A stretch of 64,000 nucleotides of DNA from Ulota crispa (lineage: Eukaryota > Streptophyta > Bryopsida > Orthotrichales > Orthotrichaceae). The number at the start of each line of letters is the position of its first letter. Positions within the stretch are counted from its first letter, which is position 1. Made by a program: the position numbers and the translations under genes. A model generated the notes under the pieces. The model was not told the origin of the DNA and ran no database searches. It worked only from the letters and a program-made list of their open reading frames with translations. This document shows positions 1 through 11,856 of the stretch, one piece after another. The stretch is from the NCBI GenBank assembly GCA_963920765.1, contig OY987244.1:32495678-32559677 (forward strand). The letters are read 5' to 3'.

Positions 1-40
<40 letters not shown>
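1..40. repeat. (AT)n microsatellite
   Basis: The window opens inside a pure AT dinucleotide tract, so its true left edge is not visible. Confidence 0.95.
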
Positions 41-43
<3 letters not shown>

Positions 44-246
44 CTGCCCAATTTGACATTGAAATTGAAAAAACCTTATAACTTTTGCATTACTTATTGG
101 AATGACATGAAATGAAGCTTCACTTGTAGATTGTGATAAGTAGCATTCATCCTAAAAATTTCATGAAAAATTTCCAAATTATGAAGTCAAGAGAGCTTGC
201 CCAAGTTCTCATAAAGCCCAAAGTGGGCTCCTTGGGCTTTTAGGGG
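41..246. mobile_element. Right end of a TTAA-flanked element (partial)
   Basis: The stretch ends in TTTTTAGGGGTTAA, the terminus seen at complete TTAA elements elsewhere in the window, with TTAA at 247-250. The left end lies in or before the AT tract. No coding sequence is visible. Confidence 0.5.
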
Positions 247-250
247 TTAA

Positions 251-1346
251 TTTACGTTTTTTATTAATTAACAAATTAGCCTAATTTATGCACATCACAA
301 AAGTTAATTTGTGTATTGTCATAAATTAACAAACTTGATTTTTTTATTTGCATACTTGATATCATATTAACTGCAACAAAGCATTAAGTTGCTTGCATTG
401 TCACAACCCCTCAAGTGAGAGGTTAGTTAGCAATTTACAATACTCATCTTTGAAAGTTTAAGAATAAGGAAGTCAGATTCAATTTTGACCATGCTAAGGA
501 ATATGGTGGCCTTGCCGCCACAAAAGTTGCACAATGATTGCCATGTGGCATATGTCAAGTGCAAACATTTTTTATAGGGAACCAATGGCCTTAGTTTGTG
601 CACATTGTCAAGGGTTAATTTTTTAGTTTATGCATTTATTTTTAAAAAACGTAAATTGAAGAGGCCTGGTGTAAGGCCACCTTTTCAAAGAGCATGGATG
701 GAGATTGAGAGCCTTTAGGCCTTGCCAAACCAGATGGAAAACTTTGAGCAAGTCTAGACGAGTGGAGATGCTCTTATTGATGAACAATTTACCTCTCTTA
801 GAGTTTTTAGATTTATTTTATATTTTTTGGGAAGCGATAAAACTTGCAACTTTTTTTGGAGTTATGAGGCGGGCTACATCCGTATTATGGATAAAACATC
901 AAACGTCCATCTGATTTTAGCAACGTCACATTCCTTTGAAATCATTCTAAGGCCGATTTACAATAGGAGTCAAGGTCATGAAAACTTGGGGTCATTTTTA
1001 CCAAAATTTCAGCCCAAATGTCCTCAAGAACAGCCCCAAGTGTTTATTGTAATATGAATACAATATAATGGGGCTAACTCTCTTGTGTGTAAAGGTTTTT
1101 GAGGTCAAAAAGTTAAGTCTACTAGAGTAAATTTTAAAAAGTTTAGGAGAAAAGGGATAAAATAAGAAATCAAGGATAATTGTTGATATTTTTACTCCAT
1201 TCTACAATGTTGGGTATCTCAAAAGAATGTTTTTAATTCAAAAAGTCATATCTTCATAAATTTGACAATGGCCTTGGGGTTAAGAATTGGCTTCACATTT
1301 TTGGAGATCCTATTTTTGAAGTTTGGGCTGAGTTCCATCTTATTGT
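251..1346. other. AT-rich stretch without a recognised gene
   Basis: Only short chance ORFs occur here, and none resembles a known protein. A possible weak element end, AGGGTTAA, lies near 611-618 but has no visible partner. Confidence 0.5.
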
Positions 1347-1350
1347 TTAA

Positions 1351-2417
1351 CCCCTAAAGGACCAAGGGTGTTTTTTGAGAAAAAATCTCAAAAACTGCCA
1401 ACTTTTAGTACATTGCCTAAAATTGAAAAAATATTTTTTTTTCTTAGTTTGGATTGTATAGAAAATCAGCCCATTTGACCACGCAGACTGTAAGATTATA
1501 ATATTTGAAGTGAGAAAAACAACGTTCATTCATTCTTGCAAAACAAGGTCAGCAGACTTTGAGCATTCCTAAAGTAAATTTTTTTCTCTACACAAATTTG
1601 AGTTTTTTTACCATTCACAAGTATATGATGTTAGGTTCATTCATGAAAAGTTTTAGATGCAAAAATAGAATTTAGCTAAGTCTAAATCATTTTGCAATGC
1701 AAGGAGGTTCAGTGATTTTGCAATACACTAGTCATTCTTTCATGATTTCTTATGCAATGAGGAAGTTTTTGTATGAAATCTGAACAGTGAAAAGTTAGAG
1801 ACAAACATCTGAAAAATGTGAATTTTTTTTTCAAGAGCTTTGGATTTACAGGTTAAAAGATAATAGGGCCTAAAGCTATAGGATTTTTTTTTTCTTCAAA
1901 CTGCGCAACACTACAAGAAATTGTGTCCTAATTGTTGACATGTTCGAACTGATTAAATGTGTCCAAAATGACAAAAAGATTGGCAAATTGAAAAGTTTTT
2001 GTAGATTTAGCCATGTTGATTTGGACATGTTTTTGTCATTTCGGACAGTTTCCCTTATAGTGCAAACATAGTTAACAAAGTTTGGCTCCCTTCAAAATGT
2101 GATGTGAGAGCTCTTTTTTTTTTGACAATTGTACACCACATTTTTTTGGTTATATACTTGCCAAATTTCAAAAGTTGATGAGAGTTTTAGCATAAGATTC
2201 TCCAAAGATGCTCAAATTGCCCAAACTGCCCAATTTCTTTTGGGCAACATAACTTTTGAACTAGACATCCGATTGAGGAAAAATTTACATTTCCACTTGG
2301 GGGATACATATGTGCACGTTGTGTAACAATTTTGAGAACATCCAATAAAAATTAACTCCATATGACCCTACCTAAGTTATCAAGTGGCTGTTGAACAACC
2401 ACTTGGTCCTTTATGGA
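1351..2417. mobile_element. TTAA-flanked non-autonomous element, family A
   Basis: The left end CCCCTAAAGGACCAAGG follows TTAA (1347-1350). The right end TTGGTCCTTTATGGA precedes TTAA (2418-2421), giving inverted termini and a TTAA target duplication. No ORF is convincing. A CACTA-like MITE at 1909-2062 is nested inside. TTAA targets and CCC-starting termini are known for piggyBac elements; assignment to that superfamily is inference. Confidence 0.75.
1909..2062. mobile_element. CACTA-like MITE nested in a TTAA element
   Basis: The element starts CACTACAAGAAA and ends TTTCCCTTATAGTG. It is flanked on both sides by CAA (1906-1908 and 2063-2065), the 3-bp duplication typical of the CACTA superfamily. 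At 154 bp it carries no gene. It inserted after the surrounding TTAA element. Confidence 0.8.
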
Positions 2418-2768
2418 TTAAACATTAAAATGTGTTTTGAAAAATTAGCCTTAACTCATAGTGTAAAGGCCTTGGGGCCTTTTTTAAAATATGAACCAAT
2501 CAAATTCTAGTGTTGGGCTTGTAAGAGGTTGGAAACCAACCTCTACTTTTAGTGTAAAGCAACCAAGTAATTTTTGTGTCAAAAATAGAGCATATTTAAA
2601 AAACTATTATTTCACTTTTTTTTCCTTAAATAAATCATTGGGTTGCAATGTTTTGGCAGGGATAAAATCTGTGTCTTCTTGTCCCCAACCTTGAGTCACC
2701 AACCCTCCATGGCAAAGAATACACAGGAACACTCCATTCACATGAGTTGAGCTTTGAAGATACATTAA

Positions 2769-3080
2769 GGTAGGAACACCCATAAGCATTAGTGCCCCAA
2801 TAACCGTCACCTCTGAAATCTTGGAAGATCTGTGGAAATGAATAGATGTAATAACAAGGTTGTACAACATGTGAACATGAAACCTTAGTGTTGGTTATGG
2901 GTGCAATGGCAGTTTGCTCTTTAAAAATTCACAATTTATTCTTACTATATCCAAATAATACATTTGAAAGTGCAAACTCATTTTGTTTTTGTTCCTAATA
3001 GGGTCATATAATTTGCTAGTTGTTTATTAATAGTCATCATGTTCAAAACCTTTAGTTTGACGTTTATGGGTGTGCCTACC
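2769..3080. mobile_element. TTAA-flanked MITE, family B
   Basis: It starts GGTAGGAACACCCATAAGC and ends TTTATGGGTGTGCCTACC, with TTAA at 2765-2768 and 3081-3084. A homologous copy lies at 28028-28332. No coding capacity. It is the first of four abutting elements that share TTAA sites. Confidence 0.8.
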
Positions 3081-3084
3081 TTAA

Positions 3085-3990
3085 CCCTCTACAGACCACC
3101 AAACCATATTTTGGTTTGGGAGAGTAGTTTTTGGCCTATACAATAAAATTGCTCAACAATTTGGAAAATAATCTTAAAGAACGCTTGTGATCACAAGAAT
3201 TTTGCACCCAATCCAAAAAACAACAATAGAATCAGATGTAGGAGTTGATAAATAATGGTGTTTATACATCATATCCTCAAACTACGTATCCATATTTGGT
3301 CAAAGATGGATCAAAGCAACAACACAATACATCAAGCATCCACAAAGAATGCCATATTTCAATTGTGCAATCTTAAAAAACTTCAAATTGCTCAAGGAAT
3401 ACACTTGTATTGTTTTTCTATACGCTAGTTGTACAATTGTACTATTTGAGAATCCATTGAAATGAAGCTATCAATTTATTTAAAGAAAAGTTCATCCTGT
3501 ATTTAAGGCTAATTCTTGATTGCTTTCACCTATTGGATTTTTTGTAACAATTATCAGAGTTCTTGTAGGACCGTTTTAGGGTAGCAAAGAAAATGGGATT
3601 TTTGACCCTTTTTGTCCACTTAGCTACACCTTGTGATTGCTATTTTTGTCTATTTTGAATGAAACTAGTCTTGTTGGAAAGGTGGGAAACCCTGCATTCT
3701 AGAAATGTAAGGCACTTCTCAATCAAAGCTTGCATGAAGCGCTAACATTCAAAACCACACAAGCAAAAAAACTAGAGATTTTCCATATTCGGCTCACTCA
3801 ATCATTATAATATTTCCCCTCCAATGGTAGATCTAGCTGAAATTTTGATGCATTGCGACAAACAAGGAGCCCTTCACATTTGTACGGTTGGATTATTCAA
3901 ATTTAGTCTATGTTTGTTTCAAATGCACATCCAATCTTATTGCCCAGGTTTCTAGTGGATTTTGGAAAAATGTGTGTGGTTTTTAAAGGG
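3085..3990. mobile_element. TTAA-flanked element, second in the chain
   Basis: Left end CCCTCTACAGACCACC and right end GTGGTTTTTAAAGGG are imperfect inverted termini. They are bounded by TTAA at 3081-3084 and 3991-3994. No ORF is recognised in 906 bp. It abuts a family B element on each side. Confidence 0.65.
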
Positions 3991-3994
3991 TTAA

Positions 3995-4391
3995 GGTAGG
4001 CGCACCCATCCTCGTCATTTCCCCATGGGCATTACTTGACATTGTCAGGAACTAATAAATATAAATCAAATGGTTATAGGTAATTAAGTGATAGTTATGA
4101 GTGACAAAGTGATGGTTGTGGGTGACTTGCATGACGGTTTTGAGTACCTACCTCACTATTTAAGAACCAACAAGCCTTGTTTTTAGCATCTCTTACACAT
4201 GGTTCCTACAATTCCTTCAGTGATTTTGGACTTTGAAAAATCTTTGTGAACAAATATTTGCAATTGGAACCTTGAAATTGATGCCAATATTTTTGGACTC
4301 CACTTCCTAACTTACAGTATTTTTTTCAAAGTTAGTCAATTGTTTTACCTACTCCAAAACCCTTATTTCCACGCATATGGGTGCGCCTACC
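3995..4391. mobile_element. TTAA-flanked MITE with family-B termini
   Basis: Termini are GGTAGGCGCACCCAT and ATGGGTGCGCCTACC, perfect inverted repeats over 15 bp, with TTAA at 3991-3994 and 4392-4395. The interior differs from the 2769-3080 copy, so only the ends define the relationship. Confidence 0.8.
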
Positions 4392-4395
4392 TTAA

Positions 4396-5296
4396 CCCCT
4401 AAATGCCCAAGGCACCAGATTTTAATGTTCAAAAATTTCAAGAAACCTTGAAACCCTATTGAAGGCATGTATTTTATTTTTTTCAAGCTTATTTTTTGAA
4501 AATGTTGCACATTGAAGTTAGCTTCACCATTCAAACTTAATTTCCTCCACATCTTATTCCAATTGTTTTTGGTGGAAGGTCAATTGCAAACATTTATTTT
4601 GTGTCAATAACAATGTCATGAAAAGTGTCATGAATAGTGTCATAGAGCCTTTGGCAAGTTGCCACATTGAAAAGATGGGCATCAAGTTGAGAAAAAAAGT
4701 GAAGGATTCCCTTGGGCACCCCCCTGGGCAATGAGGGCCCTTGTATTGAAATTATAATATCTAACAAAATCTAAAAGTGCTTTTGGACTTCACTTGGAAT
4801 GTCTTTGTTACAAACATTAGAACTCATTCCTTGTTGAATTTTCTTTCATTCATGATTATTTTTGGTCAATAAATGAAGATAAAAAAATTCTTTGTATTAG
4901 GCAATTACATTGTAACAGATGCATTGCAAGCTCATTTATGAAATTGTGGTCATTGATTTGGAAGGGGGCCATTAGTTTCAAGTAACAACAATAAACACTA
5001 ATGCATCCTAAGTGGTTGTTTTCCAATCTTTTGTCCAAAACTTGCCAATTTTCATTGAAGGTTTTGGGCAGCTCCAAAAAAGCAAAAAAATCTACATTCA
5101 TCATCATTCAATCTCAAATATCTTAAAATCCGTGTGGCCATTTTGGATTTTTTTGGGTAGAGCCATCTAGAAGCCTTAAAGTTCAAGATTCTACAGTTAC
5201 ATTTTTTTAATATTTAATAATGATCTTACAAAGACAATTCAAAAACTTCAAAATTGCCTTCCAAAAACAAGAAAAACAAGCTTAGGCATTTAGGGG
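4396..5296. mobile_element. TTAA-flanked element, fourth in the chain
   Basis: Left end CCCCTAAATGCCCAAGG and right end CTTAGGCATTTAGGGG are inverted termini, with TTAA at 4392-4395 and 5297-5300. The interior is AT-rich and only short chance ORFs occur. Confidence 0.75.
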
Positions 5297-5300
5297 TTAA

Positions 5301-6762
5301 TTGGCCCCAATGCATTGCATGGGGAGATCTCTCAACAAGAGACTACTCAATGCTTAACTGCTTATGTTGAGGGAGTTTAGCTCTAGAGTGTGTGCATAAC
5401 ACAAAACACCTATTTATGGAATTATATGGAGTGAAAAGAATAGCTTCAAGAAGCCAAGCCAAAATCAAACATTTCCACTTGGGGAGTTCACAATGTACAC
5501 TACAACCAAATACAATCTCTAACTTAAATCATCTAACTTGCTGTCTTAGCATTTGTGTCCCCACCTTGGAGGGGCGGCTTCTGGCTGCACGAGAGAGCCT
5601 TGGCTTTTGAGGAAACTTAAGACTTGGTGATCTTGTCCATCATTCAATAGGCCTAAGGAGGAGTAGCCATTGCCCAAGTGTGTACCTTCAAGGGCTATTG
5701 CTTCCCGGTGCTCTCTAAAACACTATATTCATTAATTTGGGAAAAATTGGTGTCCCATTTTGTACTCCCCCTAAAACCAAAAAACCCTCCTAAATCCCAC
5801 GTAGTTAGTAAGCTTATCATAGAAGTTGGAAGGTTGCTTCTTCTGGGTCACAATACGATGCATGCAAAGTCGTCAAAAATCTAGAAGTTCCATCTACATC
5901 CAGCACCGCAACCACAACGCCAACCTCTACTTTACACTCGTTAACTTGGGAATCGCCTAGCCATCAACGGTATACTCAATAGCACCTTCTAGGTGCAACA
6001 ACTCCTTTCCAAATCAGCATTAAATGACCGTGGCTATTGCTTTGATGCATGTGATGGCACTTAACCTATGTGCCCCAACGTAGTTTTGGGTAGAGTAAAT
6101 AGAAGCCTCCACTTCAGGTGTACAGTTGACAAATCATGTGGGAATCACAAGTTTTACGACAAACCAGACGATCATCAAAGGCATTTCCACATGAGTATTG
6201 AACAGGTTAGAGGAGAGGGCTCCACTTATAGTTGCACAGCTCTAATTCAAGGCCATTGGTGATTACAAAGAAAGGGGTGAATTTACATAAACGTAATTAC
6301 CAAGATTCAAATACGTATGAAGGCAATATTCATAAGTTTGGTAACCTGAACTCCCTTATAGTAAAGCTTTGCACAAATGGATAATACGGAGTTCACCATG
6401 CAACTGCTCTCAGAGATGGAGGTAATCATGCAAAGTAGAAAGAGAAATGGGGAAATGGTTGAAAACTTCATTACCTCTGAGAATCGGCGTAGAGCAATTT
6501 ACAATAATTCTACTATGGTAATACTGTCCATACCAAAATTTATGCATGGAAAAGAGTTTATCAAAAAGTAGCACTAGGTCGGTAGGAGCTAACGTGAACT
6601 ACGGCAACTCAATTTGACCCGCGGCTATGAATACGCTAGGAAGAACACTCAGGATTGCCATCTAGTCACATTTTAGTCTACTTTGCTAGGAAATACGTGA
6701 GTACCAGTATCTTGGCATGAGCCATTGCAACGCCCATCTACAGGAAAGTTGCCCGTATGAGA
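5301..6762. other. Intergenic stretch, no gene recognised
   Basis: ORFs of 64-72 codons occur, but none shows a recognisable domain. Base composition rises from about 5.9 kb toward island 1, so the island may begin near there; no terminal repeat was found to fix its edge. Confidence 0.4.
5719..5790. mobile_element. Truncated end of MITE family C
   Basis: The left terminus AACACTATATTCATTAATTT followed by GGGAAAA matches family C, as does the following text about 'cattttgtact'. No right terminus follows, so this is a broken copy. Confidence 0.55.
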
Positions 6763-6821
6763 TTTAGGAGATCTTCTAAATCCAGTCATACCAATACCTC
6801 AATAGTTTAGGTCACTCAGAG

Positions 6822-7482
6822 TCAGAGTAGCCAAAGTTGCTTTGCGCTTCCTCGCATCAAGCTAGGTTGTCTTTTGCCAACCTCACCTGTGCATGCGGGA
6901 TGGAAATATTTACCGCTCCGGATCTTGGCTTCCACGAGGTAAGAATAGAGTCCGTATGTACCCAGCATGGCGGCTGAGTGGAGTCCGCCTTCCACTTCAA
7001 AGTCGTCTTGTCCATGGCATCCCACTCCACGGTATGAATCTTGGACCGCACGATCCTTCATGACTGGCCTGAAATATTGTACAAGAATTTTCTTGAAATG
7101 CTTGCTTAATTCAGCCAGCTGCGGGTTCGACAGTGCCATAACCACCCAAATTGATTTTGGCACCTTGTTATCATCTCCAAGTCAGAGAAGGAAGATGTAA
7201 CTCTCCATGTAGTCTCTTTGCAACTCAAAATGACGTTTGAGGCTGGTTGTGGCGTGCACCAATGTAATGTTTGTTGATAGCAAATTCTTCCTTTATTGTA
7301 CCGTCCATGTTGAACATGTCAGTTGCCCTCCCACGAACTCGACTTGTTGGCCAGAACCCTTCAACGAGGACTGAGTTGTGTTCTAGGGTCGGCAACTCCA
7401 AAGCCACCTTCATAGCCTTCCAATAGGCAATCAGGCTTCCATAGTTTACCATATAGTTACCCGAAGTGTCCTCCCTTGCCAA
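6822..7482 (-). pseudogene. DUF7869-like protein, C-terminal part (broken)
   Basis: Downstream of the core domain, the reading continues as ESLAREDTSGNYMVNYG (about 7440-7490) in a frame shifted from the core, then stops near 7225. Further peptide remnants follow between 7163 and 6822, in two frames. I infer that this is the C-terminal region of the same protein from its strand, order and reading continuity. No separate domain was recognised. Frame changes and stops show that it is not functional as it stands. Confidence 0.4.
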
Positions 7483-7484
7483 CG

Positions 7485-8699
7485 ATTCTTAGTACCCAAT
7501 AAATCCTGACAAGCCTCTCAAAATGTCATCCTTCTGCTTCATCTCTATGGGCTGTGCTGCTTCTGGTGTCCCTCGCGGCCAAAGTTGTTTACGGTTTGCA
7601 CCAACCTTCCATATAGTTTAATACTTGCGCTAGGCTTCCAACTATCTTCTGTGCAACGAATTTTAAACTGCATAACTGGTTCGCCCTCTTGCAAAAAAAA
7701 CTTGAATTGTTGCCCTTTTGTGTGCCCAATTAACTCATTACCATTACATGCCAAGAATAGCGCAACAAATTTCTTAAAATCTGGAACTTCCTCAATCAAA
7801 TGGGGGATGACCTTTTCAGAATTTGGATCAAGCGTCATGTAAGACTCCATCAGAGCTGGTAGTGTAGGGTAATCCTTCTCTCTAAGCTTCATGTTCCACC
7901 TCCCAAAAGAAGCATCTATGTCCTCATGAATGTGGCCAACCAAAAGAAACAATACTATAACTTCTTCAAAAATGTAGTTTGCTACAAGCAATGACCAGAA
8001 GGAGAACACAAATCGGCTCTTATTGTCTTTTCAGCAGTTGTCAAATTGCACGTGAAGCATTGGAGGCAAAGGAATGGCCAGCGGAGGTTCGGACAACGTC
8101 GCCAGTCCTTCTGTACAATTCTCCTTGCCATGAAGAAGAGCTCTTGCTAGAGGTGTCCGCCTAGAGTTCCGAAAGAGCATTCCAATTATTGACTGCTTCG
8201 GGAGTTCCAGATCCCGAAAGAGTTTGGCTACAGAACCAACGATATGGTTAGAATCGGCCTTGTACAAGTCAAGGGCGTAGTGCGCAAAATTCACATTACC
8301 ATGACCATGGGCAATCATGCATGTCATGAAGATGGGCAGTTTATAGAGACCGTCTGTGCTTTTATTCTTTGCAGCAAAACTTGGTGATGCAATTTTTGAG
8401 TGATCCATCTTGTCAAGAATAATTGTCACGACCAAGTCAGGCTTCACAATAGAAAGATACTTTGACGCGCAATATGCTTGACAATGTGCCTCTTAGTCGG
8501 CGAGATGATGCTGCAAGCTAGCAACGTGGAAATTGTATGCACTAGATCCAACCGAGTGAACATCGCACAGTTGTTTTTGGTTGTAACAGGTTTCGCACCT
8601 GGCAAACAAGTCCCCCCATCGCTTTACCAAGCACTCGCTAAACTCGTGCCGCCGCAAGTAACTAATAGTTGAAGACGGGACTACCGGTAGTCCCAGCAA
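7485..8699 (-). pseudogene. DUF7869-domain transposon-like protein, core (pseudogene)
   Basis: A single minus-strand frame runs from about 8699 to 7545, interrupted by stops at 8493-8495 and 8031-8033. The second stop reads TGA where TGG would give QFDNCWKDNK. Recognisable pieces in order are a cysteine pair (RCETCYN), DLVVTIILDKMDHSK, LHVQFDNC and FLLVGHIHEDIDASFG. The VGHTHEDID and QxDN motifs are typical of DUF7869 proteins, found in multicopy, transposon-like genes of plants and other eukaryotes; their biochemical role is not established to my knowledge. Near 7560 the frame shifts to continue as AAQPIEMKQKDDILRGLSG. Similarity was judged from memory of the family, not by a search. Confidence 0.72.
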
Positions 8700-8807
8700 A
8701 ATGTTGACCTATAGCAAAGACTTGGAATTGTTAAGGTGTTGAGCCATAAAAGCAATGCCACTAGATCAACAAAACTAGCTGATCACTTAAATTAATTGCT
8801 GACCACA

Positions 8808-10700
8808 TTTAGGTGACCACCTAAATTTGAGCAAAGAGGGGTAGGTTTAGAGACTTGACAAGGCCACAACATTGTTACCAATCACAGCCATGAATTCAAT
8901 GCTTTATAGTCAATAGAATTAGATGATCACCTAAAACTTTGGATGACGTGCCCTACATTACACATTTAGGTGACGACCTACATTTGAGAAATTACAACAT
9001 CAAGCATATAACAAGGACTTGGAATAGTTAAGGATCAGAGACACCAAAACATACCCACTCTGGCTATAGAATTAGATGATCACATAAAACATCCACATAC
9101 TTGCCATAATTCATTCAGTAACATTGCTATTAAAGGTGATCAACTAGATTTTATACATTCCATGCTTGTATATAAGAGAGGAACACAGAGTTCATTAAGG
9201 GTCAGAGCAACAAAAGCAATGCTATTTATTCACTAGAATTTGGTGCTCACGTGAATCTCTGCTGACCACATATATATGACCACCTAAATTTGAGCACAAA
9301 TAAGTTTAGACACTAGACAAGGCCACAACATCATTAACGATCACAACCACAAATTCATTGGTATCCACTCAATAGAATTAGATGATCACCTAAAACTACG
9401 GATGAGTTGCCCTACATTGCACATTTAGGTGACCACCTAATTTTGAGCGGTGAAGGGTTTAGATACTTGTCAAGGCCATGAGATTGTTAACAATCAAAAC
9501 CATTATTCCAATGCTATTTAGCCAATGGAATTAAAAGATGACCTAAAACTCTAGATGAGTTGCCCTACATTGCACATGAAGGTGACCACCTAAATTTGAG
9601 AAATTACGACATCAAGCATATAACAAGGACTTGGAATAGTAAAGAATCACAACCATCAAAACAGTCCAACTCCGGCAATAGATTTAGATGATCACCTAAA
9701 TCATCCGCATACTTGCCATAATTCATTGAGTAACATTGCCATTGACGATGATCAACTAGATATGATACGTTCCATGCTTGTATTCAAGAGAAGAACACAA
9801 AAATCATTAAGGGTCAGAGCAACGAAAGCAGTGCTATTTATTCACCAGAATTAGGTGCTCACTTAAATTTTTGCTGGCCAAATATAGGTCACCACCTAAG
9901 TTTGAGCACAGAGATGTTTAGACACTCGACAAGGCTACAACATCGTTAACAATCACAACCACAAATTCATTGCTATCCATTCAATAGAATTAGATGATCA
10001 CCTAAAACCCTGGATGAGTTGCCTTACATTGCACATTTAGCTGTTCACCTAATTTTGAGCGCAGAGGGATTTAGATACCCGAAAAGGCCACGAGATCATT
10101 AACAATCAAAGCCATTAATCCAATGCTATTCTGTCAATAGAATTAGATGATCACCTAAAACTCTGGATGAGTTGCGCAACATTGCTCATGAAGGTGACCA
10201 CCTAAATTTAAGCAATTACAACATCAAGCATATAACAAGGATCTGGAATAGTTAAGGATCACAGTCACCAAAACAGTCCTACTTTGGCCAATGATTTAGA
10301 TGATCACCTAAAACATTTGCATACATGCCATAATTTAGTTAGTAACATTGCCTCTAAAGGTGATCAACTAGATTTCAAATGTGTGGCGTGCTTGTATGTA
10401 AAAGAAGAACACAAACTTCACAAGGGTCAGAGAACGGAAAGCACTGCAAATCATTCACCAAAATTAGGTGCTCACTTGAATCTCCCCTGACCACATTTTG
10501 GTGACCACTTCAATTTGAGCACAGAGGTGTTCAAACATTGGACGATGCCACAAGATTGTTAACACTCACGGCCATGAATTTAATGCTGTTTAGCCCATGG
10601 ATTTAGATCATCACCTAAAACTCTAGTTGAGGTTCCCTGTATTTTGAAGATACATTGCACATCAAGGTGACCACCTCAATTTGAACAATTATGAAATTAC
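8808..10700. repeat. ~612-bp tandem repeats carrying TTTAGGTGATCACCTAAA palindromes
   Basis: The phrase 'aattacaacatcaagcatat' and close variants recur near 8990, 9602 and 10214, a spacing of about 612 bp; a shorter, diverged unit follows near 10690. Each unit carries about four palindromic sites of two types: TTAGATGATCACCTAAAA and TTTAGGTGACCACCTAAA. Examples are 8808-8825, 8919-8936, 8965-8982, 9378-9393 and 9424-9441. Decayed sites continue to about 11755. The array lies between the N-terminal block and the core of the DUF7869-like gene, where an intron would be. Confidence 0.85.
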
Positions 10701-11856
10701 TCATAGAACAAGGACTTGGGTTAGTTAACTATCCGCGCCGAGGGAAGTGCGACCTTGACAATAGACTTACATGATCACCTAATACTGCGGCTCTCTTGAC
10801 ACAATTCTCTTGAATTCATTGCGCACGACGTTGACCACGTACATTCCCGCAACTAGATGTTGAAATCCGGAACAATGACACGGACATGTTAAGGGTCGGA
10901 GCCATAACAATAGTGCTATTCCATTAGCACAATTAGTTGATCACCAAGTACTCTAGCCAAACTGCCCAATTTCATAATGAATCGTTGTATACAAACGTGA
11001 CCACAAAAATTAAAGCAGTTAAGTGATCATCTAAACCATTATCCAGTCTCTTTGATGAAGTCCGTATTTTGATTGGTCACTGTACATAACTATTCCAGCT
11101 ATCATCAACATGCAAGGATTGCGCTTAGAGTTTGAATTGCAAATTGCCATTCCGCACAACTCCACGATATTCATCAGCAGATATAAGTATAGATGGAGGG
11201 CTCATCCACCTCAGTGGATCTAGGTGATCATCTAAATCTCTACAATGATCTAAATCTCCTGCTCCTCTTGCTACACTTAGTCCTTACCCGCTTCATGAAC
11301 AAATCCTGTGAGATTTAACCAACTCAGGGAGTGCATGAGACAGAACCTAGCGTTCAAGTAATGATGAAGGCCGTATCCGATGATAGATTAAGTTGGGGAT
11401 CACCTCCCACAACAGGTCGCTTGCCCTAATTGACTAGAACTCCATACACATAGACATGACCTTCGACATTTGAGCTATTACGTGATCACCTAAAAATGTA
11501 TCCGGCCGTATAGTTCAGCTACATGACTTTAGTGGTTGGAATAAAAACCAAATGAGGAGCATACTCCTTATTTCAAAGTTCATGTTATCAATTGGAAGAC
11601 GTAATTGCCAATACTGTTGACTTCATTGTGTACGTTGGCACATGTAACTATAGATGGAGTGAGGGCCAGCTAACACAAAGGATTGACGTGATCATCTAAA
11701 TTTGTTCACTACGCTACAATACATGCCTATAATGAAATTTAGGAGATCTTCTAAATTCAAAGTAGTGAGTTGAAAATTTACAATCTCGACTCTTTCAATA
11801 TTTTCCTATAACCAAATTCACTTGGCTTGCCTCAAGTGCCGTAGAAGGGGCAAGAC
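10701..11856. repeat. Decayed palindrome-bearing sequence next to the 612-bp array
   Basis: Single palindrome-like sites remain, for instance TTTAGGAGATCTTCTAAA at 11738-11755, GTGATCACCTAAAAATG near 11472 and AGGTGATCATCTAAA near 11221. The 612-bp periodicity is lost. No coding sequence is visible. Confidence 0.6.

Noticed and set aside
8808-10700. Regular repeats as a CRISPR array
   Set aside because: Units are ~612 bp with diverged palindromes in a plant-like nuclear context; no short repeat/spacer structure or cas genes.
8808-10700. 612-bp repeats as centromeric or telomeric satellite
   Set aside because: Only about three units, embedded between blocks of one gene; no telomere repeat such as TTTAGGG runs.
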